A stretch of 64,000 bases of DNA from Verrucomicrobium sp. BvORR034 (GCF_000739635.1 NZ_BATQ01000075.1:1-64000); one strand, 5' to 3'; shown: positions 1 to 9,030, counted from the stretch's first letter. A program made the numbers and translations. Notes: a model not told the origin generated them from the sequence alone.

Positions 1-2
1 GT

Positions 3-266
3 GGCATTGTGCGGAAGCGGGCAGAGGGCTTTGATTACAACGAGGCCCCCTCCGCTGCATCACCCGACATGGATCGCCGCAGCGACGGTGGTGGCCAGCG
101 TGGCCGCGGTGGCGAGGGTCGTGGCCCCCGTCAAGGTGGCGGTGGCCAGAGACGCGGCAGTGGTGGTGGCGGCGCGGGCGGCCAAGGGCGTGGCCGTGGG
201 CAGGGGCAGGGGCAGGGCGAAGGTCAGGGGCAGCGCGATGGCCAGTCGCGACGTGGTGCGCGGTAG
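3..266 (+). CDS. C-terminal tail of a probable DEAD-box RNA helicase (5' end outside window)
   Basis: The reading frame is already open at the window edge and stops at a TAG at 264-266, so only about 87 C-terminal residues are visible. The first residues read GIVRKRAEGFDYNEAP. This resembles the end of the helicase core of RhlE-type DEAD-box RNA helicases, where a GFDY-like segment precedes a disordered tail. The rest is a low-complexity Gly/Arg/Gln tail with many RG and GQG repeats, typical of RNA-binding tails on such helicases and on some RNA-binding proteins. No helicase motif is inside the window, so the assignment rests on the junction sequence and the RGG tail only. Confidence 0.5.
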   Translation, partial: GIVRKRAEGFDYNEAPSAASPDMDRRSDGGGQRGRGGEGRGPRQGGGGQRRGSGGGGAGGQGRGRGQGQGQGEGQGQRDGQSRRGAR

Positions 267-297
267 GGGGTGAGGTGGGAATCCACCGATGGATCAA

Positions 298-328
298 CAT
301 GATGGCGTGTCGATAGTGCGCCATCATG
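298..328 (+). terminator. Hairpin downstream of the helicase tail, possible terminator
   Basis: CATGATGGCG (298-307) and CGCCATCATG (319-328) form a perfect 10-bp stem with an 11-base loop, 32 bp after the stop codon of the first gene. No clear T-run follows, so it may be a terminator of reduced strength or an mRNA-stabilising hairpin. Confidence 0.4.
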
Positions 329-360
329 ATTGTGTGAGGTCAGATAAATGGGGGCGCTGA

Positions 361-493
361 GCCGACAGTCGCGGCCCGAAGGGCCTGTAGAGCCCAGCCC
401 AGGTACGGAGGCCGCGAAGCGGTCGCAGGGCCTGGGTATAGGGGTAGTTGGGAAGTTGCGCCCTGAAAGTGGCGCGAGATTCTTTCTGTCGGC
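361..493. repeat. Intergenic multi-hairpin repeat bounded by GCCGACAG/CTGTCGGC
   Basis: The segment is bounded by an 8-bp perfect inverted repeat, GCCGACAG at 361-368 and CTGTCGGC at 486-493. Inside lie several short hairpins with GAA-type loops: GGCCC-gaa-GGGCC (373-385), CCCAGG/CCTGGG (398-403 with 431-436) enclosing CCGC-gaa-GCGG (412-422), and GCGCC/GGCGC (458-462 with 471-475). No convincing coding frame crosses it. This architecture matches REP/RAYT-like dispersed palindromic repeats common in Planctomycetes and Verrucomicrobia; that family link is from memory. It lies in the 386-bp gap between the helicase tail and the LysR gene. The rest of the gap holds only the hairpin at 298-328. 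Confidence 0.55.
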
Positions 494-652
494 CCCAGGG
501 TTGAGCTTCAGAGGCTTCATCTGAATTTCCGATGCCCGCCATCTGAAAATGCGATTGGAGCATTTCATGAAAAAACGGCACTATGCGTTGTGTGACAACT
601 GCCTCAGTTGATCGCTCTTCAGTGAAGTTCCCCAACACCACCCTTCCTCGCC

Positions 653-1654
653 ATGGAATTCTACCACCTCCGCACCTTTCTCACCGTTGCCGAAGAAGGT
701 CATCTCACCCGGGCGGCGGAAAAGCTCATGACCAGCCAGCCGGCGTTGAGCGCTCAACTTCGAGCGTTGGAGGACGAGGTGGGGATGAAGCTTTTCGATC
801 GTACGTCAAAGGGGATGGTCCTAACTTCGGCGGGAAAGGCTTTGCAGGATCAGGCTCGTCGGGTGGTGGATGCCGCCCGGGATTTCAGGGCTCAGGCCGA
901 TTCGCTCAGGGACACCATCTCTGGCGAAATGGTGCTGGGGTTGAACAACCGACCGGAGATCCTGCGCCTCATGGAGATTCTGCACGAGCTTACCTCGAAT
1001 CACCCGGAGTTGCGCTATGAAATGCTCTGCGGCAGCAGCGGTGTCATTCTTCAGGGGCTGGATGAGGGCAGCATTTCCATCGGCTTCTTTGAAGGGGAGT
1101 GCAACAATCCCAAGCTCACCTGGCATCAGGTTGATACTGTCGAGCTCTGCCTCGCTGCCCCCGTTGCGTGGGCGGAAGAGCTTTCCAAGCCGGACTGGAA
1201 AAAGCTGGAGGCCAAGCCGTGGATTTTTGTCTCCCGCATGTGTTCTTACTTCCTCGCCATCCAGAGCATCTGCAATGAACAGGGCCTGAACATTAGCCCA
1301 CGTTTTCGTGTGAACGAATGTCTCACGGTTCTGAATTTGGTGGCCGACGGATTGGGCGTTACGCTTACCTCACGCAACCAGATCGATTCACCTGATTTCA
1401 AAGGCCGCATCGTCGCCCTTCCTCATTTTCGAGCTTCCGTGCCACTTTGCATCGGTTACCAGACCGCCCGGGCCAATGACCCTGCTGTTGCCGTGGTGCG
1501 AGATACTGTCCTGCGTGTTTGGAGCACTGCGCGAAAGGTGCCCATTCCAGAACTGGAGATCATCCATGAGCCTGCGTCCGACGGACCTCCGCCCACGCCA
1601 CGCCGAGTGACCACCCGCCCTCGCACGCTCAATTCCAACCGCAGACGATCATGA
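653..1654 (+). CDS. LysR-family transcriptional regulator
   Basis: A 333-residue protein with the LysR layout. The N-terminal winged helix-turn-helix (about residues 1-60) contains the typical string LTRAAEKLMTSQPALSAQLR and the following FDRTSKGMVLTSAG. A linker helix follows, then a substrate-binding domain (about 90-300) that would sense a small co-inducer. The last 30 residues are Pro/Arg-rich and probably disordered. It acts in the cytoplasm as a DNA-binding activator or repressor. Its stop codon overlaps the start of the next gene in ATGA, so the two are translationally coupled. The target and ligand are unknown. The start ATG at 653 gives the standard LysR N-terminus (MEFYHLRTFLTVAE); no clear Shine-Dalgarno site precedes it. 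Confidence 0.93.
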   Translation: MEFYHLRTFLTVAEEGHLTRAAEKLMTSQPALSAQLRALEDEVGMKLFDRTSKGMVLTSAGKALQDQARRVVDAARDFRAQADSLRDTISGEMVLGLNNRPEILRLMEILHELTSNHPELRYEMLCGSSGVILQGLDEGSISIGFFEGECNNPKLTWHQVDTVELCLAAPVAWAEELSKPDWKKLEAKPWIFVSRMCSYFLAIQSICNEQGLNISPRFRVNECLTVLNLVADGLGVTLTSRNQIDSPDFKGRIVALPHFRASVPLCIGYQTARANDPAVAVVRDTVLRVWSTARKVPIPELEIIHEPASDGPPPTPRRVTTRPRTLNSNRRRS

Positions 1655-1941
1655 TTACCGCCGCGCCCATGCCTTTCGACACCACTTCGAAAGATTTGCT
1701 TCAGCGGGGCTCAACTCCGGGGAATCTCCCCAGTGCCAAACGCATCCGTTCCTGGATGCTGGACTCCGCTCAAGGCATCCTTCTCAAGGGCTGGCGGGGG
1801 CATGCGTGGGTCACCATGGAAGGCGATCCATGTGATCACTTGCTTGGTCCCGGTATGGAGATCCAGTTCTTTGGGCCAGGATTGCTGGTGGCGGAGGCGC
1901 TGGAAGTGACGACCCTGTTTGACTGGACGCTGGAGAGTTGA
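1651..1941 (+). CDS. DUF2917-family small protein
   Basis: A 96-residue protein whose central part (GHAWVTMEGDPCDHLLGPG, about residues 50-68) matches the DUF2917 pattern: a tryptophan-containing strand with WVT, a GD..D segment and an L.PG turn, as in small cupin-like beta proteins. Function is unknown. It begins in the ATGA overlap with the LysR gene, so the pair is co-translated. DUF2917 genes are often found beside regulators in other bacteria (recalled, not checked). There is no signal peptide or membrane segment, so it is probably cytoplasmic. The start at 1651 is supported by the overlap; an internal ATG at 1669 is possible. Confidence 0.75.
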   Translation: MITAAPMPFDTTSKDLLQRGSTPGNLPSAKRIRSWMLDSAQGILLKGWRGHAWVTMEGDPCDHLLGPGMEIQFFGPGLLVAEALEVTTLFDWTLES

Positions 1942-2040
1942 TCGCTTCGGGGCAGTGGCTTCCGGTTTGATGTGGGAGGAATTGTGAAATTGCTTCCTCG
2001 AACCCATGGGGATGTGGAAACAACCACGCCCGCGCCCCGC

Positions 2041-2901
2041 TCACGGCTGCTTCACCACCCGGCCCGCTACCACCTCCCGCTTTCCGCGATCGATCGCGAA
2101 GAGGAGCCCCTGACCGGGATGCTGCCAGGCAAAGGCCTGACCGGGGAAGGTGGTGGCAAGGGTTCCTGTCCAGATGAGTTCCGATCCCGCCTCGGGAAAG
2201 GCGATCTGGTACAACTCCCTGGCGTCGTGCCCGGTGATGAAGAGCTGTCCCTCGGGGCCAAAACCGCCGCCGGAGCTGCTGTTTCCGCCGAATTTGGCCA
2301 CTAGAGCGGCCGGGAACACCCAGCCTTCCAGTCGCCTCCACTGGTCGTCAAACTTGATCACCTCGGTGAAGGACGGGTCCTTGCCGGGCTCGGCCCCGGT
2401 CTTGGCGTACTGGGCAAAGCAGGCATACCAGAAGCCGTCCTTGAAATCCACCCAAGTCAGCGAGCCGACAAAGTGGCCAAAGCTGTGGCTGCCCACATGC
2501 TTGAGGGTGGCGGTGTCCCATATCTCCACGGAGCTGACGGTGGGCACAGAGGGGAAGTTCGAATGCGCGCAATAGAGTTTTCCATCCCGCACGATGCCAG
2601 CATTCAAATGCGTGAGGGGGCCGCCTTTCGGACCCTCCCAGCGGGCGACGCGCTCGCCATTGTCCAGACGGTATTTTCCGATCGTCCGGTTGTCGATGAC
2701 GTAGAAATGGGACTCGTCCACCGCCACCCCCTGCTTGGCCTCGGCAGCGGGGACACGGCGTATTTCCTCAAACTTCCAGGGTGTGGCAGGGGGTTCCTGT
2801 ATCTGTCCCTGACCCTCTGCCACTGCCTGGCCGCACCATGCTGCCACACCAACCATCAGGAGGTGGAAAGACCATCGGGTGAGTGCTGTTGATCGGAGCA
2901 T
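2041..2901 (-). CDS. Exported protein, probably beta-propeller fold, unknown function
   Basis: I chose ATG 2901 because it gives a clean signal peptide (MLRSTALTRW, then a hydrophobic stretch ending near AVA) and a 286-residue product. An in-frame upstream start would run into the preceding gene. The mature part holds repeated strand motifs such as HFYVIDNRTIGKYRLDNGE, DGKLYCAHSNFP and EGQLFITGHDARELY, spaced like blades of a small WD/YVTN-type propeller. No catalytic motif was recognised. It lies 38 bp downstream of the DUF6807 gene on the same strand and both are exported, so they are probably one transcription unit. Similar proteins in related phyla are left as hypothetical. Confidence 0.75.
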   Translation of the reverse strand: MLRSTALTRWSFHLLMVGVAAWCGQAVAEGQGQIQEPPATPWKFEEIRRVPAAEAKQGVAVDESHFYVIDNRTIGKYRLDNGERVARWEGPKGGPLTHLNAGIVRDGKLYCAHSNFPSVPTVSSVEIWDTATLKHVGSHSFGHFVGSLTWVDFKDGFWYACFAQYAKTGAEPGKDPSFTEVIKFDDQWRRLEGWVFPAALVAKFGGNSSSGGGFGPEGQLFITGHDARELYQIAFPEAGSELIWTGTLATTFPGQAFAWQHPGQGLLFAIDRGKREVVAGRVVKQP

Positions 2902-2939
2902 GGTGCAGCGGGTCTGAGAGGCCAGAGAGTGACCTTGGA

Positions 2940-3986
2940 TTACTTGCGATCCTCTTTGGAGTAGGCCTCCCATGCGGACTCAATACCGGCGGATTTGGCG
3001 TCGCCTTTGTGGAAGATCAGGCGGTGACGGAGCTTGAGATGCTCGTCCTTCTTCAGCTCCACCGTGCCGTCTGGCTGGGTCTTGTCGAGGCTCTGGGTGC
3101 CAAATGGGTTCGCGGTAAAGAGACCGTAGTCACGCACGTGCCAGGGGGTGGGGTAGCGGAAGCTGGAAGGGTGGTTGAGCATGGCCACGCCAAGAGTTTC
3201 CCCTTCGACAGGTCCGGAGTAGTCGCACCATTTCGCACGCTTGGCCCATGCGTCGGTGTCCTTGATGCCCTCGCTGTTGATGATGGTGCCGCCCGGGGTG
3301 CCCTGGCCGTTCTTCACCGCCATGCTGGTGGGAACGCGGATGCTGAAGCCGGAGTCTTTCTTGTCACCCAGTTTCACCGGTCCCTCGGAGGCGATGAAAT
3401 CAATGTCAAAGTCAATCACCCGGGTATCGGAAGTGACGCTGAAGGTGATGGTGTGTTGCTCTTCCATGAGCTTCTTGCCATTCACATCCAGGATGTCACT
3501 CACCGCGGTCACCACGGCGGATTTGTCACCACCTTTGATTTCCTTGTACTCGCGGTGTTTGATCGCGCCCAGTGCCGCCAGGCGGGCTTTCGCCTTGTCT
3601 GCCTGCTTGGGGTTCTTGAGCTGTTCTTCAAAGGTGGCTTTCTCTGCCCAGGTGTCGAATCCTGCGGTGTCCTCCAGACCGAAGCAGATGCCGCGATGGT
3701 GAGGGTGGTCATGCTGCTCCCCGTCCACTGTTTTCATCGGATAGGAACGGGTCATCTGCTTTCCCGTGGGGCCGAACACCGGGGCCAGGTAGGGTTTGTT
3801 TCCCTGATCCACCACGTACTCGGCAAAAGGCTTGCCCTCGTGCTGGATGACCAGGCCGCCGGACCCAGTCTTCTGGATGGTGAACGAGGTATCGGCCGCA
3901 GAGAGTCCACCGGCCAGCGACAGCGCGATGGCGAGTGAAAGCGAGAGGGCAGGGGATGAAGGGAGAAACCTGGGACGCATGCTCAC
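2940..3986 (-). CDS. Exported PmoA-like protein (DUF6807)
   Basis: A 348-residue protein with an N-terminal signal peptide (hydrophobic LSLSLAIALSLAGGLSA, cleavage near SAADT). The body matches the DUF6807/PmoA family of Planctomycetes and Verrucomicrobia. Key segments are KPYLAPVFGPTGKQMTRSYP, the histidine cluster HDHPHHRGICFG (about residues 92-103), and GVAMLNHPSSFRYPTPWHVRDYGL near the C-terminus. The HPHHRG cluster is the family hallmark and may bind metal or substrate. The name PmoA comes from old annotation and does not imply methane oxygenase activity. Members often lie in sugar or oxidoreductase loci, so an extracellular or periplasmic carbohydrate role is likely but unproven. It is first in a two-gene unit with the exported protein downstream. 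Confidence 0.85.
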   Translation of the reverse strand: MSMRPRFLPSSPALSLSLAIALSLAGGLSAADTSFTIQKTGSGGLVIQHEGKPFAEYVVDQGNKPYLAPVFGPTGKQMTRSYPMKTVDGEQHDHPHHRGICFGLEDTAGFDTWAEKATFEEQLKNPKQADKAKARLAALGAIKHREYKEIKGGDKSAVVTAVSDILDVNGKKLMEEQHTITFSVTSDTRVIDFDIDFIASEGPVKLGDKKDSGFSIRVPTSMAVKNGQGTPGGTIINSEGIKDTDAWAKRAKWCDYSGPVEGETLGVAMLNHPSSFRYPTPWHVRDYGLFTANPFGTQSLDKTQPDGTVELKKDEHLKLRHRLIFHKGDAKSAGIESAWEAYSKEDRK

Positions 3987-4076
3987 TCTACGTGGAAAAT
4001 GCTCTGAGTTTGCAGCCGGATGGAAGATGCCGCACCGAACTCCATGAGAGAAGATTCACAAAGGTCAGAAGCGATC

Positions 4077-4114
4077 ACAAAACGACCACGACTGCGCGAG
4101 GCGGCCGTGGTCGT
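4077..4114 (-). terminator. Rho-independent terminator of the FHA coiled-coil gene
   Basis: On the minus strand ACGACCACG (4114-4106) pairs perfectly with CGTGGTCGT (4090-4082), followed by a short T-run (4082-4079). It begins about 25 bp after the stop codon of the gene ending at 4139. Confidence 0.75.
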
Positions 4115-4138
4115 CGAAGGGTGACAGTTCTGTGCGGC

Positions 4139-7100
4139 CTATTCCGCGCGGCCCCCGCGGGGCACCACCACGCTGCGGGTCTGGGGGCGGGCCATGATGC
4201 CACCTTTGGAGGGCATCTTGGAGGCGATCTCCTCCTTGGCGCGCTGGATGTCCTTCCAGAGCTCGCGGGCTTCGGGGGAGTTCTCCGGCAGAGCCGCGAG
4301 GCGGGCATACCGGTGGTCCAGATCTTCCTTGTAGCTGTGCAGGGTGGAGAGCCGGTTTTCGAGGTCGGCAATCTCCTGGCGCATCTCGTCCTGGACGTTC
4401 TCGAGCTGGGCGCGGTGCTGGGCGGCATGGCGCTCGGCGTCCTGGTTGATGACGCGCATCTCCTCGAACCGCTGGCGTTCCGCCTGTTGCGCAGATTGGA
4501 GGTCTTGCAGCGCCTGTTTGAGCGGACCCTCCTGCTTGCGCAGGGTGTCGAGCCGCTCCTGGGAAGTCTGCTCGATGGCCTGGGTTTGTTTCAGGCGGGC
4601 CTGGGCATCCACCGTTTCCTGCTCAAATTTGCGCAGGCGGGCCACCAACTCATTGGACTGCTGTTCAGACTGCTTGATGCGGGCGAGCATCTCGGCGTGC
4701 TTCACCTCCGCCCCTTCGAGCCGGCGGTTGTGCTGAACAAACTCCTCATGTTTGGCCGTGATTTCGTGGAGCTGCTTGTTGGCAGAAGCGAGGGCGTCGC
4801 GGGAGGCTTGCAGCTGCTTGTCCAGTGCCAGTCCTTCAGCACGCTGGCGCTGTTTGGCGGCCTCAGACTGCTGCATGAGCGTCTGGAGCGCCTTCTGCTG
4901 GGCGGTGAGGGCGGCGTCAGTGCCTTTCTCATCCTGGCGCAACATGTCCAGCCGCTTCTCCAGCGTGTTGTACTCAGCCTTGCGTTCGTCGAACTTGCAG
5001 TTCAGCGTCTGCAGGGCGGCGTGGGCCTCCTCGGCCTGCTTGAGCTGCTGGCGGGCAAGGGAGAGTTTTTCCTCGGTCCCGGAGAGGGTCACGATGCGCT
5101 GCTCCAGATCCTTGCGGCGGAGTTCGGCATTCGTGTACTTCGTCTCTGAAGTCTTGATCTGGTCCTCGCGGGCCTGTACCAGCACCTGCAGCTCTGCGGC
5201 ACGGGCCTTGGCCGTGGCGGCCTCGTGCGTGAGGCTCTGCACCTGGGCGTCCAGCTGCTGGCGCTGCACATTGAGCGATTCGATCTCGCTGATCCGGGAG
5301 TCGCGGGTGGCATTGAGCCGCTGCACTTCCACCTGGGCATCCGTCTGCTGGGCGGCCAGTGCCTGCAGAGCCAGCTTGAGGTTCTGCTGGAGGGATTCGG
5401 ACTGCTCCAGGGACTTGCTCACCATGGCGAGGTTGTTCTCGCGCTGGCGCACCATGTTCACGCTCTCCTGGTGCCGCTTGTCCAGATCGGCCAGGCTGGC
5501 CTGACGTGCCTTGACCTCAGCATCGAGATTGCCATTGTTTTGCTCGAGAGTCTTGCCTTCCAGGCGAAGTTTCTCGTTGTGCGTCCGGGTTTCGTTAAGA
5601 GACTGGATCGCGGTGGCCACTTCCTGCTCGCGCAGGGTGATGCTGGTCTGGAGCTCACGTTGTTGTTTCTCCAATCCCACGATGGTGTTCTCCATCCCCT
5701 GACGCTTCGTTTCCAGGGACCCTATTTGAGAATCCAGGTCTGCGAGGTGGCTCTGGGCGTTGGTGAGGGAGTCGGAGGTGCCGGCCAGTGCCGCTTCCTG
5801 CTCACGCAGATGCTGCACGGTGGCTTCAGCTTCTTTGACTTTGGCTTCGACGAGTTTGTGAGCCGAGGTGGAGCGGTGCAGTGCCTCTTCCTGCTCCTGA
5901 AGCACGGCCTCAATTTCCACGCGCTGGCGGTCCAAATTTGCAATCGTCTGATCCAGACGTTGTTGCTCCACCTTGTGGTTGGTGATGGTGGCGGCAAGTT
6001 CCTGCGCCTCGCTGGTCAGGTCTGCCACCCGTGTCTCCATCGCACTGTGGTCCTCCCGCCGGGCCGCCAGGGAATTGATCGCCAGGTCGTGCTCAGAGCG
6101 GAGGTTGACCAGCGCCTGCTGGAGGCGGGTCTCCTCATCCCGGTTGCGGGTCACGCCGTTCTCCGCATCCAGCTTCAGGGACTCTGTCTGGTGAAGCTCT
6201 TCACTGGCCCGGGTGACATCAGCCTGCAGACGGGTGATCTGCAGTTCCGTCTCGACCCGGCTGTTCTCCAGTTCTTCCATCTCCTGCTGGAGAAGGTCGC
6301 GCCGCGTTTGCAGCTTGGCCACGTCACCCCGCAACTCTTCGCGAATCGAATCCGCTTCCTTGTTCTCGGCAAGGACTCGGGCCAGTTGTTGTTTCTGCTC
6401 CATCAGCCGTTCCAGCTCGGCCCTCGCCTGCTGTACTTCCGTCTGGGCCGTGTGGTTCTGCTGTTCAAAGCCCACCAGCGTCTGCTGCAGGGACTGGCGC
6501 TGGGTCTCGAATGACGTGATGGCCATCGTCAGCGTGGAGAGCTGATCCTGCGCGTGAGCGATGGAGTCGTTCGTGGTAAGCAGCAGATGCTGCCGCTCAT
6601 CGAATTCTGCTACGGCAGTCTGCAATTCCGCAAGTTGCTCCTCCGCCGCGACAATGGCGGCTTGGGTCTCGGACAACTGCTGGTCGTTCCGCGAAATCTG
6701 GGCCTGGGTGGCAGTCTGTTTCTGCTCCAGCTCCTGAATGGTGGTCTGCAGCGCAGCGCGTTGATTCTCCCAGCCGGAGAGGTCCTTGCGGACAGCTTCG
6801 AGGCGCCCCTGGCTTTCCATGAGGCTTTGGTTGGTCTGGGCGAGGAGCCGTTGTTTCTCCTCCAGGTCGGCCACATCTGCCGCGAGTTGTATTTTGCGGG
6901 CCTCGCTGTCTTGGAAGAAGGAGTGCAGACCGGTGATCTGCATCTCGCGCTCCTTCACACTCGTCAGAAGTTCTGTGTGTTTGAGCTCGAACCCTCCTAC
7001 GGCCTGCTCCAGGGTCGTCAGCTTGGTCTGCCAGCCGGTCACTTCGCCGTGGGCAGTTTCCAGATCATTCTGGGCTTTTTTAAGAGCAACGGTCACTTCT

Positions 7101-8689
7101 TGCAGCTTTTGTTGCTGGGATTCAAGCGACTGGCTTGTACTCTGTAATTCCTGCAACCGGAGTTCCGCGTTCTGCAATTCGGCCTGCGTGCGGGTCAGGC
7201 GCTCCTCGTTCTCTTGAATGTCCTGCACGAGGGTGGCATGACGCCCCTCTGCACCGCTGATGGTCTCATGCAGGGTCTGACGTAGAGATTCACGCTCCGC
7301 CGTCTCGTTGCGGACGATGTCGAGGTCACTTTGGGCGGATTGAAGCGCCTGGGTGATCTCGATCAGCTTCTGCTGCTGGGCTTCCACTCCAAGGGTCGTG
7401 CTTTGCAGCTCCTGAAGGCGCTGCTCCACGGTTTCAAGATCCGCTTGAGCGCGGCTGAAGGCGCTTTCCTTCTCACCGATCTGCTGTTGCAGCGTCTGGT
7501 GGTGGCTTTCCACCTTGGTCACGCTCTCTTGCAGTGCCTGGCGCTGTGTCTCCCAGCCGGCAAGTTCAGCCCGCACGATCTCCAGCTCAGCTTGGGCTTC
7601 GGTCAGATCTTCACGGGATTTTTTGAGGGCACTTTCCTGCTCCGCTTGTGTGCTGAGGGCGAGGGTCAGCTCCGCAAGGCGAGCTTGCGCCTGCTGGATC
7701 TCGCTCTGCGTGCTGGTCAGGCTCTCTGACGCCTGGCGCGCCTTTTGTTCAAGATCGGCGACCGTGGCCTGGCGGGCATCCAGTTCCGCGAGTGTTTGTT
7801 GGACCTCGCTCTTGCGCCCTTCGGCCGTGGTGATCTCTGCCAGCAGTCCTTCAAGCCGGGACTGACCTTCGCGAATGGCAATCTGGGTGTCAGACAGCGC
7901 TTGCTGTTGTTGTTCCTGGGACTGGACGGCGTCCTTCAGTTCCTGAAGACGCTTTTCCGCGTCGGCGATGCCAGCACCTTTGGCCTCGCGCTGTTGCTCC
8001 AGACCATTGATCTCCAGTTGCAGCCGTTGCTGCTGGGCTCGTTGCTCACTGAGGGAGGCCTCCAGCTTTTGTGCCGTGGCGGCATGACTTTCCTGTAGCT
8101 CCCGGGCAGAGTGGTCCTGCAGTTCACGCATCTGCACCTGTAGCGCATTGAGTCTGGCGGCCGCTTCTGCCCCCTGGCGTTGCAGTTGCTCCAGTTGCCC
8201 AATCTTCTGCTGCTCCTGTGCTTCCAGGGACTTCAGCCGCTGGATCACGTGTTCCTGTTTGGAGTGGATCTCCAAATGGAAGGGCTCTTGGGGTGCGACC
8301 TTTTGAGCAGGCTTGAGCGTGGTGCCAAGAGGGATGACGGGAGCCGTCTCCTTAACTGGGGGAGGGGGGGTGTTGGACCGCTGCGTGGGAGGGTTCGCAC
8401 TCTGCGGCATGAAGAACCGGCCGCGCAGGAGACCAAAGGCGAGGTCATCGCCATGATGGAGCATCTGAGACTGAATCCGTTGCCCGTTCACATAGGTGCC
8501 AGCTTCGGACCGCAGGTCACGGAGCACGTAGCTGCCCTGGTGCGATGGCTCCAGCACCGCGTGCTTTGAGGAAATGGTGGCGTCGTCTACAACGACATCG
8601 TTGTCCTCCGAGCTACCCAAAGTGATGAGGCCCTCCAAGGGCACGTTGATTTCACGTTCATCTTCAAGGACAAATACGAGGGTGGCCAT
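4139..8689 (-). CDS. Giant FHA-domain coiled-coil protein with 87-residue repeats
   Basis: The protein has 1516 residues from ATG 8689; a TTG 36 bp upstream is possible but unlikely, since MATLVFVLEDE begins the FHA fold directly. Residues about 1-95 form a forkhead-associated domain with the phosphothreonine-binding signature: GSSEDNDVVVDD, SSKHAVLE and GTYVNGQRI. A Pro-rich linker follows. About residues 135-1500 are almost uninterrupted Gln/Glu/Ala/Leu-rich coiled coil with no membrane segment. From residue 368, four gapless 87-residue repeats can be aligned, with units starting at bases 7588, 7327, 7066 and 6805 and a fading fifth at 6544. Each begins like DLEIVRxELxGWE. The last residues are basic. 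It is probably a cytoskeletal or scaffold filament that docks a Ser/Thr-phosphorylated partner. It is monocistronic, with a terminator behind it. No kinase gene is in the window. Confidence 0.85.
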   Translation of the reverse strand: MATLVFVLEDEREINVPLEGLITLGSSEDNDVVVDDATISSKHAVLEPSHQGSYVLRDLRSEAGTYVNGQRIQSQMLHHGDDLAFGLLRGRFFMPQSANPPTQRSNTPPPPVKETAPVIPLGTTLKPAQKVAPQEPFHLEIHSKQEHVIQRLKSLEAQEQQKIGQLEQLQRQGAEAAARLNALQVQMRELQDHSARELQESHAATAQKLEASLSEQRAQQQRLQLEINGLEQQREAKGAGIADAEKRLQELKDAVQSQEQQQQALSDTQIAIREGQSRLEGLLAEITTAEGRKSEVQQTLAELDARQATVADLEQKARQASESLTSTQSEIQQAQARLAELTLALSTQAEQESALKKSREDLTEAQAELEIVRAELAGWETQRQALQESVTKVESHHQTLQQQIGEKESAFSRAQADLETVEQRLQELQSTTLGVEAQQQKLIEITQALQSAQSDLDIVRNETAERESLRQTLHETISGAEGRHATLVQDIQENEERLTRTQAELQNAELRLQELQSTSQSLESQQQKLQEVTVALKKAQNDLETAHGEVTGWQTKLTTLEQAVGGFELKHTELLTSVKEREMQITGLHSFFQDSEARKIQLAADVADLEEKQRLLAQTNQSLMESQGRLEAVRKDLSGWENQRAALQTTIQELEQKQTATQAQISRNDQQLSETQAAIVAAEEQLAELQTAVAEFDERQHLLLTTNDSIAHAQDQLSTLTMAITSFETQRQSLQQTLVGFEQQNHTAQTEVQQARAELERLMEQKQQLARVLAENKEADSIREELRGDVAKLQTRRDLLQQEMEELENSRVETELQITRLQADVTRASEELHQTESLKLDAENGVTRNRDEETRLQQALVNLRSEHDLAINSLAARREDHSAMETRVADLTSEAQELAATITNHKVEQQRLDQTIANLDRQRVEIEAVLQEQEEALHRSTSAHKLVEAKVKEAEATVQHLREQEAALAGTSDSLTNAQSHLADLDSQIGSLETKRQGMENTIVGLEKQQRELQTSITLREQEVATAIQSLNETRTHNEKLRLEGKTLEQNNGNLDAEVKARQASLADLDKRHQESVNMVRQRENNLAMVSKSLEQSESLQQNLKLALQALAAQQTDAQVEVQRLNATRDSRISEIESLNVQRQQLDAQVQSLTHEAATAKARAAELQVLVQAREDQIKTSETKYTNAELRRKDLEQRIVTLSGTEEKLSLARQQLKQAEEAHAALQTLNCKFDERKAEYNTLEKRLDMLRQDEKGTDAALTAQQKALQTLMQQSEAAKQRQRAEGLALDKQLQASRDALASANKQLHEITAKHEEFVQHNRRLEGAEVKHAEMLARIKQSEQQSNELVARLRKFEQETVDAQARLKQTQAIEQTSQERLDTLRKQEGPLKQALQDLQSAQQAERQRFEEMRVINQDAERHAAQHRAQLENVQDEMRQEIADLENRLSTLHSYKEDLDHRYARLAALPENSPEARELWKDIQRAKEEIASKMPSKGGIMARPQTRSVVVPRGGRAE

Positions 8690-9030
8690 GGCGGAATCGG
8701 TGGAGCTGCGGCAGACGTGACTCAATCCGGTGAATTGTACTAGTTTTGCAAATTATCTCACGGGAGAGAGGGAAATGTGAATGGAAGGGGCACGGAGAAC
8801 TTGCGAATCAGCCGTGGGGGCGCAGCTGTGTCTTAGAGGTGCTTTCGGGACCACCGATCATGGCGGGAAGATCGCCAAAAGTCCAGCACTAGGAAGCGAC
8901 ATGTTGGGTTTATTGAGACGACAGATCCACCTTAGAGCTTATAGCCACGGCAGATCGTCACCTCTCCCCGACGGAGTGTATCGAAAATTGGATTCTGTAG
9001 AGAAACTTTCGCGAACTCGAATGCCAGATT
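8690..9030. other. Intergenic region between glpX and the FHA gene
   Basis: This 341-bp gap lies downstream of glpX and upstream of the FHA coiled-coil gene, both on the minus strand. It is AT-richer next to the FHA start; on the minus strand a TACAAT hexamer just upstream of 8725 could be a -10 element, without a convincing -35. No terminator-like hairpin or credible small gene was found. Confidence 0.4.

Noticed and set aside
3935-6514. Plus-strand open frames of about 400-430 codons opposite the FHA coiled-coil gene
   Set aside because: The repetitive coiled-coil composition gives Leu/Gly/Val-rich antisense frames. The minus-strand FHA domain and exact 87-residue repeat prove the real frame.
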